Below, piece after piece: positions 1-4,669 of a stretch of 5,818 nucleotides of DNA. Location of the stretch: assembly GCA_945787305.1 (NCBI GenBank), contig CALZIH010000193.1, positions 1 to 5,818 on the forward strand, given 5' to 3'. Both the position numbers and the translations under genes were made by a program. This DNA is from an uncultured Desulfobulbaceae bacterium. GTDB lineage: Bacteria > Desulfobacterota > Desulfobulbia > Desulfobulbales > Desulfobulbaceae. The notes beneath the pieces were generated by a model. That model had not been told where the DNA came from. It did no database searches and saw nothing but the letters and a program-made list of their open reading frames with translations. Positions within the stretch are counted from its first letter, which is position 1; every line of letters starts with the position of its first letter.

Positions 1-322
1 TTTGCTTTCGTAGAAAAATGATGGTGGATCATGAGCTGGACTAGTGCCTTATGCCTGAACTCCTGTCATAAAAAAGGTAAGCGTAGACTCCGAGAAAATT
101 ATCTCAATTTTTTATAGTAATAACAAAAGGTTACCAGGAAAAAGCTGTTTAGACTGAAGACTTTTAGGGCTGTTTCTTTTAGTCTTTTGCTAACAGTCTT
201 CAGCCTACAGTCTATAAACCTGGGTTGCGGGCAAAGCCCGCTTTAGATAATTAACCTGATGAAGAGTGCGCATGACCAGAATACGCGCGTGGCCACAGTG
301 GTTACTCAGGGCCCATTGCTTA
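1..322. other. Intergenic region, no gene seen at left edge
   Basis: All three forward frames entering from the left edge stop within about 45 bases, and no reverse frame shows a convincing start with a ribosome binding site, so I cannot assign a gene. The stretch holds a palindromic repeat (listed separately) and, just after it, a perfect 6-bp hairpin GCGGGC-AAA-GCCCGC at 227-241. That hairpin is followed by only three T, so it is a weak terminator candidate at most. The rest is AT-rich with nothing I recognise. Confidence 0.5.
143..217 (+). repeat. Dispersed imperfect palindromic repeat, copy A
   Basis: Perfect 8-bp arms CTGAAGAC (154-161) and GTCTTCAG (196-203) enclose a T-rich middle, and the flanks GTTTA...TAAAC extend the symmetry imperfectly. 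The core (TTAGGGCTG, then a T-rich stretch, TTTGCTAACAG and CAGCCT) matches a second copy near 2146-2215 in the same orientation. Both copies lie between genes and code for nothing visible. This resembles the REP/ERIC-like intergenic palindromes common in bacteria; I cannot name the family. Confidence 0.55.
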
Positions 323-331
323 TGCTATGAT
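323..331 (+). promoter_or_regulatory. Extended -10 promoter candidate
   Basis: TGCTATGAT fits the extended -10 pattern TGnTATAAT with one mismatch in the hexamer. A good -35 is missing: TTACTC at 302-307 with an 18-bp spacer is poor, though extended -10 promoters can work without one. The predicted start is near 338, which would make a short transcript ending at the hairpin terminator at 379-413. It is a single motif, so chance occurrence is quite possible. Confidence 0.3.
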
Positions 332-337
332 AGGGTT

Positions 338-413
338 GGGTGATCTGGAATCACTGGAACTAACGTGAAACGAACTACAAAAAAACCGGGGGCCTCACGG
401 CTCCCCGGTTTTT
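338..413 (+). ncRNA. Possible small RNA unit (about 75 nt)
   Basis: This is inferred only from architecture. An extended -10 at 323-331 is followed by a small hairpin GTGAT-CTGGA-ATCAC at 340-354, an A-rich unpaired linker, and a long GC-rich stem at 381-413 ending in five T. No reading frame with a ribosome binding site fits inside. The terminator could equally belong only to the HU gene on the other strand, where its T-run is longer, so the RNA is speculative. I do not recognise it as any known RNA family. Confidence 0.2.
379..413 (-). terminator. Strong, possibly bidirectional rho-independent terminator
   Basis: The arms AAAAACCGGGG (381-391) and CCCCGGTTTTT (403-413) are perfectly complementary, and the inner GCC-TCAC-GGC continues the stem with one unpaired T. 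On the minus strand the stem is followed by seven T (379-385 complemented), better than the five T on the plus strand. It therefore most likely ends transcription from the HU gene, leaving a ~190-nt 3' untranslated region, but it could work in both directions. Confidence 0.85.
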
Positions 414-601
414 GGGCATGGCTTTTAGAAAAAGTCGACGCCTGAATGGCCCTGTTGCCCTCAAACTGCCGACCGACGGTATCCACCTCTCGTTGCCAGG
501 CCATCATTATCAACAATGAGCGGTTCGCAACCCAGCAGTCGGGGTGCTGTACTTGATCAACTAACTGAACCTGTCGATACGGATACCGACCTATCCCTCT
601 T

Positions 602-874
602 CTACTTTACCGCCTGCGCCAGCTTACTTCCGACCTTAAATTTCACCACGTTCTTGGCGGCAATCTTCATCTCTTTACCTGTTTGCGGATTACGACCGGT
701 CCGAGCAGGCCTCTGACTTACTGAAAACGTACCAAAGCCGATCAACGACAGTTTATCGCCTTTTTTCATGGTCTCGGTAACCGTCGTCATAAACGCCTGC
801 AACGCATCTCCCGCTTCTTTTTTTGTGATATCGGCTGACTCTGCAATCTGATCAATAAGTTCTGTTTTGTTCAT
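602..874 (-). CDS. hup: HU-family nucleoid DNA-binding protein
   Basis: A 90-residue protein, the standard length of HU/IHF-family histone-like proteins, which dimerise and bend DNA in the minor groove to compact the nucleoid and assist replication, recombination and promoter looping. It begins MNKTELIDQIA, the usual HU helix-1 start. The family signature appears at residues 46-68 (GFGTFSVSQRPARTGRNPQT...), with the intercalating proline at P63 on the beta-arm tip and the conserved C-terminal VKFKVGSKLAQAV helix. It resembles homotypic HU rather than IHF alpha or beta, though I cannot fully separate these by eye. The ATG start is backed by a purine-rich site (GAGGGAGA on the minus strand, 883-890) nine bases upstream. 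It is a single gene; its likely terminator is at 379-413. An HU/IHF-type protein could help looping at sigma-54 promoters such as the one at 1616, but that link is inference. Confidence 0.96.
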   Translation of the reverse strand: MNKTELIDQIAESADITKKEAGDALQAFMTTVTETMKKGDKLSLIGFGTFSVSQRPARTGRNPQTGKEMKIAAKNVVKFKVGSKLAQAVK

Positions 875-1168
875 TACCCTGTTCTCCCTCTTTTTGTTTT
901 TTTGATGTATTGATTCTTCCGGCGTGTGGCCTTCTTAATAATTCCTGGTGTCACTGTTGTGGTTATTTACGACAACCGTAGCAAGGTGTCTAATGAAATC
1001 TAACAATAGTAAGAATTTTTTTGTTATTTTCTTGAGCGGAAGCACCCTTTCCGCAAAGCAGCAGCCATTTTGTGTGATGTCACTGCATGTCATGAGTTTT
1101 AGAGAGTGCCGGTGTCATTCGTGGAATATCCAGAATTTTCTTCGTCATCCATGGTATGCGCTAAGGTT
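875..1168. other. Intergenic region upstream of the HU gene
   Basis: This stretch must hold the HU promoter on the minus strand, but I find no convincing -35/-10 pair. A small 6-bp inverted repeat GCGGAA...TTCCGC sits at 1036-1054 without a T-run on either side. Reading frames crossing the region have no ribosome binding sites and run into the dispersed repeat that starts at 1169, so I call none of them. Confidence 0.5.
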
Positions 1169-1294
1169 GTCGGTGTCGTAGATAAGAGAGGTAACGAGAC
1201 TTCGAAAAGCCTCGCCACCGACGACGGCGAGCTTATAACACATTGTATTTCCGTAGAATGCAAACGGCGTTTTAGACTTTTTACGAGTCCATCA
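1169..1294 (+). repeat. Dispersed ~125-nt repeat, copy 1
   Basis: Reading on the plus strand, 1169-1264 aligns without gaps to the reverse complement of 3053-3148: by hand count 79 of 96 bases match, and 41 of the first 42. After a one-base gap the similarity continues through a T-rich stretch to CGAGTCCATCA (1284-1294), against CGAGACCATCA in the other copy. The 17 mismatches fall evenly over the three codon positions (6, 6, 5), which argues against a shared protein. It is an intergenic repeat or a remnant of a mobile element; I do not know its family. Confidence 0.8.
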
Positions 1295-1615
1295 ATGTTG
1301 AATGCTGGAAAACAACAAGTCAAGAGACGTAGCGCAAAACCTGTGGCCCCATCTTACCCTGCAGGCCTTTCCAACCTTAAAAAATGGACTCCGCCGAACC
1401 GGTCCACGGCCAGTTTAGCTTTCCGCCGGGTATCTTGTCCAGATTTTTCAGAGATTCATCTCTGGTCATCATCGAAAAGAACGTTACCTGGGGCACGGAT
1501 AGGGGAACGGCTTTGCGCAGCCCTGCGTGCCAATTTGACAAAACATCATGTCATTCCGGCATGGCTGCCGAGGCGACGTTTTCATTACCTACTGATTTCA
1601 CAGTGCTTTTCAGTT
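1295..1615. other. Non-coding upstream region of the sigma-54 promoter
   Basis: I see no convincing gene here; forward frames across it are basic, low-quality and lack ribosome binding sites. Besides the dyad at 1449-1464 (listed separately) it contains a long imperfect hairpin bounded by GGCACG (1492-1497) and CGTGCC (1526-1531), and a small perfect hairpin CGGCA-TGGC-TGCCG (1557-1570) about 45 bp before the promoter. These could be activator or bending sites, or parts of repeats. Confidence 0.45.
1449..1464. promoter_or_regulatory. Perfect dyad, candidate activator (UAS) site
   Basis: CAGAGAT-TC-ATCTCTG is a perfect 7-bp inverted repeat with a 2-bp centre. It lies about 185 bp before the predicted start site of the sigma-54 promoter at 1616-1632, within the range where bacterial enhancer-binding proteins usually sit. 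I see only one copy, and it does not match an activator consensus that I know, so its role is inferred from position and symmetry. Confidence 0.4.
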
Positions 1616-1632
1616 TGGCACGAAAGTGGCAA
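1616..1632 (+). promoter_or_regulatory. Sigma-54 (-24/-12) promoter
   Basis: TTGGCACGAAAGTGGCAA has the invariant GG (1617-1618) and GC (1629-1630) exactly 10 bp apart, and it matches the TGGCACG-N4-TTGCA consensus except for one base (TGGCA in place of TTGCA). Transcription should start near 1642, giving a ~70-nt leader before the ATG at 1714. No other gene start lies nearby on this strand, so the small membrane protein is the expected target. Sigma-54 promoters need an ATP-driven enhancer-binding protein; no such gene is in the window. Confidence 0.75.
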
Positions 1633-1700
1633 TAGACAGGGCAAAGAAGAAAAATATAACAAAGAGAAGCCTAGCCGCTTCAAGCCCGCTAGGAAACTTC

Positions 1701-1706
1701 AGGAGG
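1701..1706 (+). promoter_or_regulatory. Strong Shine-Dalgarno site
   Basis: AGGAGG lies seven bases before the ATG at 1714. It is a near-perfect anti-16S match, which settles the start of the small membrane protein and suggests efficient translation. Confidence 0.9.
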
Positions 1707-1713
1707 AAAGATC

Positions 1714-1932
1714 ATGACCGCAACTACAAATACCATAGCCAAGACCCGCACCAATAGCAAAACAGCCGTCTCCACCCAGGCAGAAGTTTCCAGAGGAGCA
1801 GTAGCCACCATGGTCGGTGCCGGAGCCGTTGTAGGATTGTGGTCTTTTGCAAGCATAGTCGGTGGAATTATTGTTGCAGGTGGCCCCATATCTCTTGCTC
1901 AGTCCTGGTTTGGCGCGATTGTCGGCATGTAA
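1714..1932 (+). CDS. Small Gly/Ala-rich membrane protein, unknown function
   Basis: A 72-residue protein. Residues 1-27 are polar and rich in Thr, Ala and Lys/Arg. Residues 28-56 form a strongly hydrophobic segment with many small residues (MVGAGAVVGLW, then SIVGGIIVAGG), so GxxxG-like packing or oligomerisation is plausible. P58 breaks it, and a short hydrophobic tail with Trp65 and Phe66 follows (residues 59-72). The N-terminal part is too polar for a typical signal peptide, so I expect an inner-membrane protein with one long or two short helices. The start is fixed by AGGAGG seven bases upstream. The gene stands alone between a sigma-54 promoter (1616-1632) and a strong terminator (2035-2070), a complete, regulated single-gene unit, which argues that it is real. 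Alternatives include an accessory subunit of a membrane complex, or a holin- or bacteriocin-like peptide; nothing seen decides between these, and I do not recognise a named family. Confidence 0.8.
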   Translation: MTATTNTIAKTRTNSKTAVSTQAEVSRGAVATMVGAGAVVGLWSFASIVGGIIVAGGPISLAQSWFGAIVGM

Positions 1933-1959
1933 GCGAATGCAGATGTAAGGGTGCCCTGA

Positions 1960-1983
1960 AAAATACAATTTTTCAAGGTAACC
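1960..1983 (+). repeat. Short repeat, copy 1
   Basis: AAAATACAATTTTTCAAGGTAACC matches 3217-3240 at 21 of 24 bases in the same orientation. Here it sits 27 bases after the stop of the small membrane gene and before its terminator. A short AT-rich match could be chance, but the shared TTCAAGGTA-R-CC core makes it worth listing. Confidence 0.35.
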
Positions 1984-2034
1984 GTAAGTTTCCCTCTGCA
2001 AGAGCTCAAACTCTGGCAAAGAATTAAAAGCAAG

Positions 2035-2070
2035 AAATCCGGTGACACTATGGTGTCACCGGATTTTTTT
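2035..2070 (+). terminator. Strong rho-independent terminator
   Basis: A perfect 14-bp stem, AAATCCGGTGACAC (2035-2048) with GTGTCACCGGATTT (2053-2066), closed by the loop TATG and followed by a T-run to 2070. It ends the sigma-54-driven unit, about 100 bases after the stop codon. Confidence 0.95.
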
Positions 2071-2073
2071 CTT

Positions 2074-2145
2074 ATTCAGGCATACCCATAGGTTCACTTA
2101 AACAAAGAACTAGGCTGGGCCAAGTCAAGACGCCAATGAATGAGT
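2074..2145. other. Intergenic, part of the 358-bp gap after the small membrane gene
   Basis: Between the stop at 1932 and the end of the methyltransferase at 2291 there is no gene on either strand. The gap holds the short repeat, the terminator and palindromic repeat copy B; this part itself shows nothing recognisable. I see no clear terminator for the methyltransferase between 2216 and 2290. Confidence 0.5.
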
Positions 2146-2215
2146 AGGTTGTCTGGAATACAAACTATTAGGGCTGCTTTAACCCTTTGTTAACAGCCCA
2201 CAGCCTGATATCTGC
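2146..2215 (+). repeat. Dispersed imperfect palindromic repeat, copy B
   Basis: It shares the core TTAGGGCTG, a T-rich stretch, TTTG-Y-TAACAG and CAGCCT with copy A at 143-217, with a few bases deleted in the middle. Here the core folds as GGGCTG (2171-2176), two unpaired bases, TTAAC (2179-2183), loop CCTTT, GTTAA (2189-2193) and CAGCCC (2194-2199). The hairpin is kept although the sequence differs from copy A, which suggests the structure matters. It is not followed by a T-run, so it is not a plain terminator. Confidence 0.55.
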
Positions 2216-2290
2216 GGACTTGCCCGTTGTATAACTCTCATTCGAACCAAAAAAGGAAGTGTTGTTGCTATAGTGCGAACTCCCCCTGTA

Positions 2291-2959
2291 TTAATCGTGC
2301 GTTTGACGTGCATAACAAGCGAAGAAATGCGGCACCGGCGGATCCTGGTCGTCGTCGTAAGCCATAAAAAAAGTCTCGGCTAAACCCGCCCGCTGTAAAC
2401 CGTCAATCTCATGCCGGTCCAGTGCCACTGGAAATGCGTCCAGCTCCTCGCCGGTATTTCTACTGCGGCAAGAAACGACTGCTTCACCTCCGGGAGCGAC
2501 CAGTTCCACAATAGCCTTGAGGGCTCGTTCTCGGTTTGGGCCCTGGAGGATCTGTATCGTATTACACTCATACACCAGATCGAATCCCCGCCGCCACCCT
2601 GCGGGATGGTTGAACAGATCGGCGACCAGGTAGTCCACCGTACTCTCGGGATACCTCTGCCTGCACATGTCGATGGCTGAAGGGGATATGTCGAAGGCTG
2701 TGACCAGATAGCCACGTCTGGCAAGAGCCTCGGCATCATCACCCAGGCCGCAACCGATTATGACCGCCAGTTTACCAGTGGGTTCTGCCCCTTTGTCGAT
2801 CCAGTCAAGTAATAAAGGATTGGGCTTCAGATCGGCCCAATACACTTTGCGAAAGTCACCTTCAGCCCTGGCGTAAAACTCCTCGAACCATCCATTCGGG
2901 TCTCCCCGATCGGCATAGTCTTTAGCCAGGCGCTGCGTTGCGTTTTTAGAATTTTCCAC
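2291..2959 (-). CDS. Class I SAM-dependent methyltransferase
   Basis: A 222-residue soluble protein with a single Rossmann-type methyltransferase domain. Motif I, the SAM-binding glycine loop, is at residues 66-74 (VIIGCGLGD); the acidic residue binding the ribose is D90 in TAFDIS; motif III is YLVADL (110-115, D114); motif IV is FDLVYECNTIQ (126-136); and a LVAPGGEAVVS strand (153-163) follows. The N-terminal lead (WFEEFYARAEGDFRKVYWADLKP style) resembles the thiopurine S-methyltransferase-like group of small-molecule methyltransferases, but the acceptor cannot be read from the sequence. The start is GTG, chosen because AAAAGGAG lies six bases upstream and the protein begins well before motif I as in relatives. 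It is a single gene, opposite in direction to its neighbours, with a copy of the ~125-nt repeat directly upstream. Codon use looks like that of the other genes here. Confidence 0.88.
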   Translation of the reverse strand: MENSKNATQRLAKDYADRGDPNGWFEEFYARAEGDFRKVYWADLKPNPLLLDWIDKGAEPTGKLAVIIGCGLGDDAEALARRGYLVTAFDISPSAIDMCRQRYPESTVDYLVADLFNHPAGWRRGFDLVYECNTIQILQGPNRERALKAIVELVAPGGEAVVSCRSRNTGEELDAFPVALDRHEIDGLQRAGLAETFFMAYDDDQDPPVPHFFACYARQTHD

Positions 2960-2965
2960 AAACGG

Positions 2966-2973
2966 CTCCTTTT
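2966..2973 (-). promoter_or_regulatory. Shine-Dalgarno site deciding a GTG start
   Basis: On the minus strand AAAAGGAG ends six bases before the GTG at 2959. No ATG with comparable support exists nearby, so this site settles the methyltransferase start. Confidence 0.8.
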
Positions 2974-3023
2974 GTTTAGGTAGTGACCAAAGCCCTACCG
3001 TAACTTGTTAACGTGCGGAATAA

Positions 3024-3148
3024 TGATGGTCTCGAAAAAATCAGAAAAGCTGGTTGCACTGTGGGGAATTACAATGAGTTATATCCTTTCCGCCGTCGAC
3101 TGCGTGGCTTTTCGAAGTCTCGTCACCTCTCTTATCTACGACACCGAC
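3024..3148 (-). repeat. Dispersed ~125-nt repeat, copy 2 (inverted)
   Basis: Its reverse complement aligns with 1169-1294; the first 42 bases (minus strand, from 3148) differ at one site only. Weaker similarity may continue to AACAAGT at 3003-3009, against 1314-1320 in copy 1. It lies directly upstream of the methyltransferase, so the promoter of that gene would be within or beside the repeat. Together with copy 1 it brackets about 1.7 kb holding the small membrane gene and the methyltransferase. Confidence 0.8.
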
Positions 3149-3216
3149 AATAATTATTTTACCACAGGCAGGATATCCCCAGGATAAAATTTTGAGCATA
3201 ACGCCGAGATCTAGCG

Positions 3217-3240
3217 AAAACACAATTATTCAAGGTAGCC
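3217..3240 (+). repeat. Short repeat, copy 2
   Basis: AAAACACAATTATTCAAGGTAGCC matches 1960-1983 at 21 of 24 bases, same orientation. It lies just before the possible broken ORF at 3245. Confidence 0.35.
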
Positions 3241-3244
3241 TGAA

Positions 3245-3457
3245 GTGATATCGTATGGTCGTTGGCATATACGCGTAGACTTCGACGCAGATGAACCGCT
3301 GCCGGATGCCCCGGAGGGCGAACAGGTGAAAGCCATCAGCAATAACTGTAACAACCAGCAGGCATTATCAACTATATAAAAGCAAGAACAGTCGTTTTTC
3401 GTCACGGATTCAGGTATTAAAGAAAGCACCAGTATGGATAGTGATTATATTGCTTAA
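3245..3457 (+). pseudogene. Possible small ORF or decayed gene fragment
   Basis: From GTG at 3245 the frame reads 44 codons to TAA at 3377. The middle part (GRWHIRVDFDADEPLPDAPE...) has the composition and codon use of a real protein: acidic, with G/C-ending codons like the neighbouring genes. In the same frame, directly after this TAA, reading stays open for 25 more codons (…FFVTDSGIKEST…) to TAA at 3455, so a single nonsense change could have broken a ~70-codon gene. The ribosome binding site is weak (CAAGG, nine bases upstream). I do not recognise the protein. It may instead be an intact 44-residue protein, the 3' remnant of a larger gene, or a chance frame. Confidence 0.3.
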
Positions 3458-3503
3458 TATTGCAATTCAGCAACCTGGAATGATGAGGTAATTGAGGGAT
3501 ACT

Positions 3504-3701
3504 ATGATCAACATCATAAACGAAGGTGAAGACACACAAGGAACGAGTATCTACCGGATACAGGTCGGCAAACAACACATCTGTATATTTAAGCATAACC
3601 GGCGAGATGGACTCGCTGATTGCCTACATAAAGCAGCGGACGCAGTAGAACTGAGCGAGTGGGCTGATTTTGTATTGATCGACGACATTAAAGGAGGATG
3701 A
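3504..3701 (+). CDS. Small conserved-looking hypothetical protein
   Basis: A 65-residue soluble protein from ATG at 3504, preceded by GAGGGA (3495-3499) at a short but workable spacing; a TTG at 3492 in the same frame would add four residues but has a poorer site. The sequence reads as a compact fold: a strand-rich first half (SIYRIQVGKQHICIFKH, residues 15-31), then RRDGLADCLHKAADAVEL (33-50), a clear amphipathic helix, and a short C-terminal strand. The pattern 'YRIQV..Q.I..F.H.R.DGLA.CL..AA.AVE' reminds me of small uncharacterised proteins of many bacteria and mobile regions, but I cannot name a family or function. There are no membrane segments or signal peptide. The last codons are GGAGGATGA, so the gene ends in a Shine-Dalgarno-like sequence. 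Confidence 0.65.
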   Translation: MINIINEGEDTQGTSIYRIQVGKQHICIFKHNRRDGLADCLHKAADAVELSEWADFVLIDDIKGG

Positions 3702-3771
3702 GAAACGCCAAATCCACACCTTGAAATACGAGTTCTTCGGTAATACTTTCAAAGGTACAGACAGCATAAGT

Positions 3772-3804
3772 CCGTCGTTTGTTCTTTCTTTTTTTAAACG
3801 ACGG
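3772..3804. other. 9-bp hairpin with T-rich loop upstream of the MBL gene
   Basis: CCGTCGTTT (3772-3780) and AAACGACGG (3796-3804) are perfect inverted repeats around a 15-nt loop that is mostly T. With the T-run inside the loop and none after either arm, it is not a standard terminator. It lies 63 bases before the ATG at 3868, so it may be an operator or leader hairpin for that gene, or the end of the 3504 transcript. Confidence 0.5.
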
Positions 3805-3867
3805 TTGAGACAGGTACTATATGCCGTTGATTATTGAGTTCAGCTTTAAACATTCCTGAGGTGTATC

Positions 3868-4662
3868 ATGAAACAGTTATTTTATTTTGGAATTGCTGCT
3901 CTTTTTCTCCTGACACTGTTATGCCCGACGGCAATCTTTGCCGAGGATCGCATCCATATACTGTATGACAGTGAAAGCAAGTATCCTGAGTTAGAGCCTG
4001 GGTGGGGGTTTAGCGCAGTCGTTGAAAAAGGTGACTTGAACATATTGGTGGACACGGGCTGGGACGTTGGCAAACTGAAGCATAACATGGCGAAGATGGG
4101 GTGGAAGCCTCAGGATATCACCCATCTCATCATTTCCCATTGGCATGGCGACCATTATTCGGGTCTCAGCTATTTGCTGGAACAAAACAAAACAATGAAA
4201 GTGTACCTCCCCTCAGATAATACGTTCCAGGGGGACCCTTCCCTGCAAATTAACACAGTGAAAGGCCTGGCGAAAATCAACGAGGATGTCTATGTACTCC
4301 AGACCAAACCCACAACGGGGTCGGCAGGCATTGATGATGAGCTGACCCTTGCCGTTCTCACCAATGAAGGACCGGTGCTGGTCTCCGGCTGCTTCCATTC
4401 CGGTTGGCAGACGTTGATTGCTAAAGCACAGGAAATTAGTGAGCGGAAACCGTATCTGATGGTTGGAGGGGGACGCTTTATAGACAGAACCGAGCCGGAG
4501 TTACATGCACTTGCAGCATCGATTCAAAAACTCGGTCTGAAAAATGTTGGTTTATCACACTGTGCTGCAGGTCCTTTGCCGGAAAAAGTTTTTGAAGAAT
4601 ATTTCCCGGACAGAACCCTGAAAGCACGTCTTGGCGAACGTATCAGCCTGCCTGAAAATTGA
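3868..4662 (+). CDS. Exported metallo-beta-lactamase-fold hydrolase (COG1237-like)
   Basis: A 264-residue protein. Residues 1-25 are a typical Sec signal peptide (Lys3, hydrophobic core, cleavage after AIFA), so the mature enzyme should be periplasmic. The metal-binding signature of the superfamily is SHWHGDH at 90-96 (H91, H93, D95, H96), preceded by the DTG strand (62-64). Further ligand-type histidines are H177 in SGCFHSG and H231 in LSHCAAG. The GC-H-SG and HC-x-G positions resemble the COG1237 group (annotated as 7,8-dihydropterin-6-yl-methyl-4-(beta-D-ribofuranosyl)aminobenzene-5'-phosphate synthase, best known from methanopterin synthesis in MptA-related contexts), but that name should not be taken as its function. 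The GGxH motif of that group reads GGGRF (200-204), so one usual ligand seems absent. ATG follows GAGG at six bases. It converges on the HD-GYP gene with 7 bp between stops. Substrate unknown. Confidence 0.88.
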   Translation: MKQLFYFGIAALFLLTLLCPTAIFAEDRIHILYDSESKYPELEPGWGFSAVVEKGDLNILVDTGWDVGKLKHNMAKMGWKPQDITHLIISHWHGDHYSGLSYLLEQNKTMKVYLPSDNTFQGDPSLQINTVKGLAKINEDVYVLQTKPTTGSAGIDDELTLAVLTNEGPVLVSGCFHSGWQTLIAKAQEISERKPYLMVGGGRFIDRTEPELHALAASIQKLGLKNVGLSHCAAGPLPEKVFEEYFPDRTLKARLGERISLPEN

Positions 4663-4669
4663 GTGCGTA

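Noticed and set aside
1..30. Reverse ATG near 32 running off the left edge
   Set aside because: Only about ten residues visible and no ribosome binding site; cannot be supported.
325..516. 63-codon reverse frame
   Set aside because: TTG start with no ribosome binding site, and it runs straight through the terminator stem at 379-413.
516..548. tRNA-like T-arm (GGTTCGCAACC) near 523
   Set aside because: The flanks do not form a cloverleaf, and there is no matching acceptor stem or anticodon arm.
573..590. Near-palindrome just downstream of the HU stop
   Set aside because: Only 6 of 8 inner pairs match and it lies in a 3' untranslated region; too weak to call an operator.
1099..1323. Reverse frame over repeat copy 1 and matching frame at 3005-3187
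   Set aside because: The similar peptides come from the shared repeat; mismatches are spread evenly over codon positions, so no protein selection is seen.
1384..1635. 83-codon forward frame ending in the promoter
   Set aside because: No ribosome binding site, low-quality composition, overlaps the sigma-54 site.
1106..1717. 203-codon forward open frame
   Set aside because: GTG start without ribosome binding site; it reads through the dispersed repeat, the dyad and the sigma-54 promoter, and its composition is unlike the neighbouring proteins.
3805..3834. TTGAGA as a -35 for the MBL gene
   Set aside because: No acceptable -10 hexamer at 16-18 bp spacing (TTGATT, TGATTA and GATTAT are all poor).
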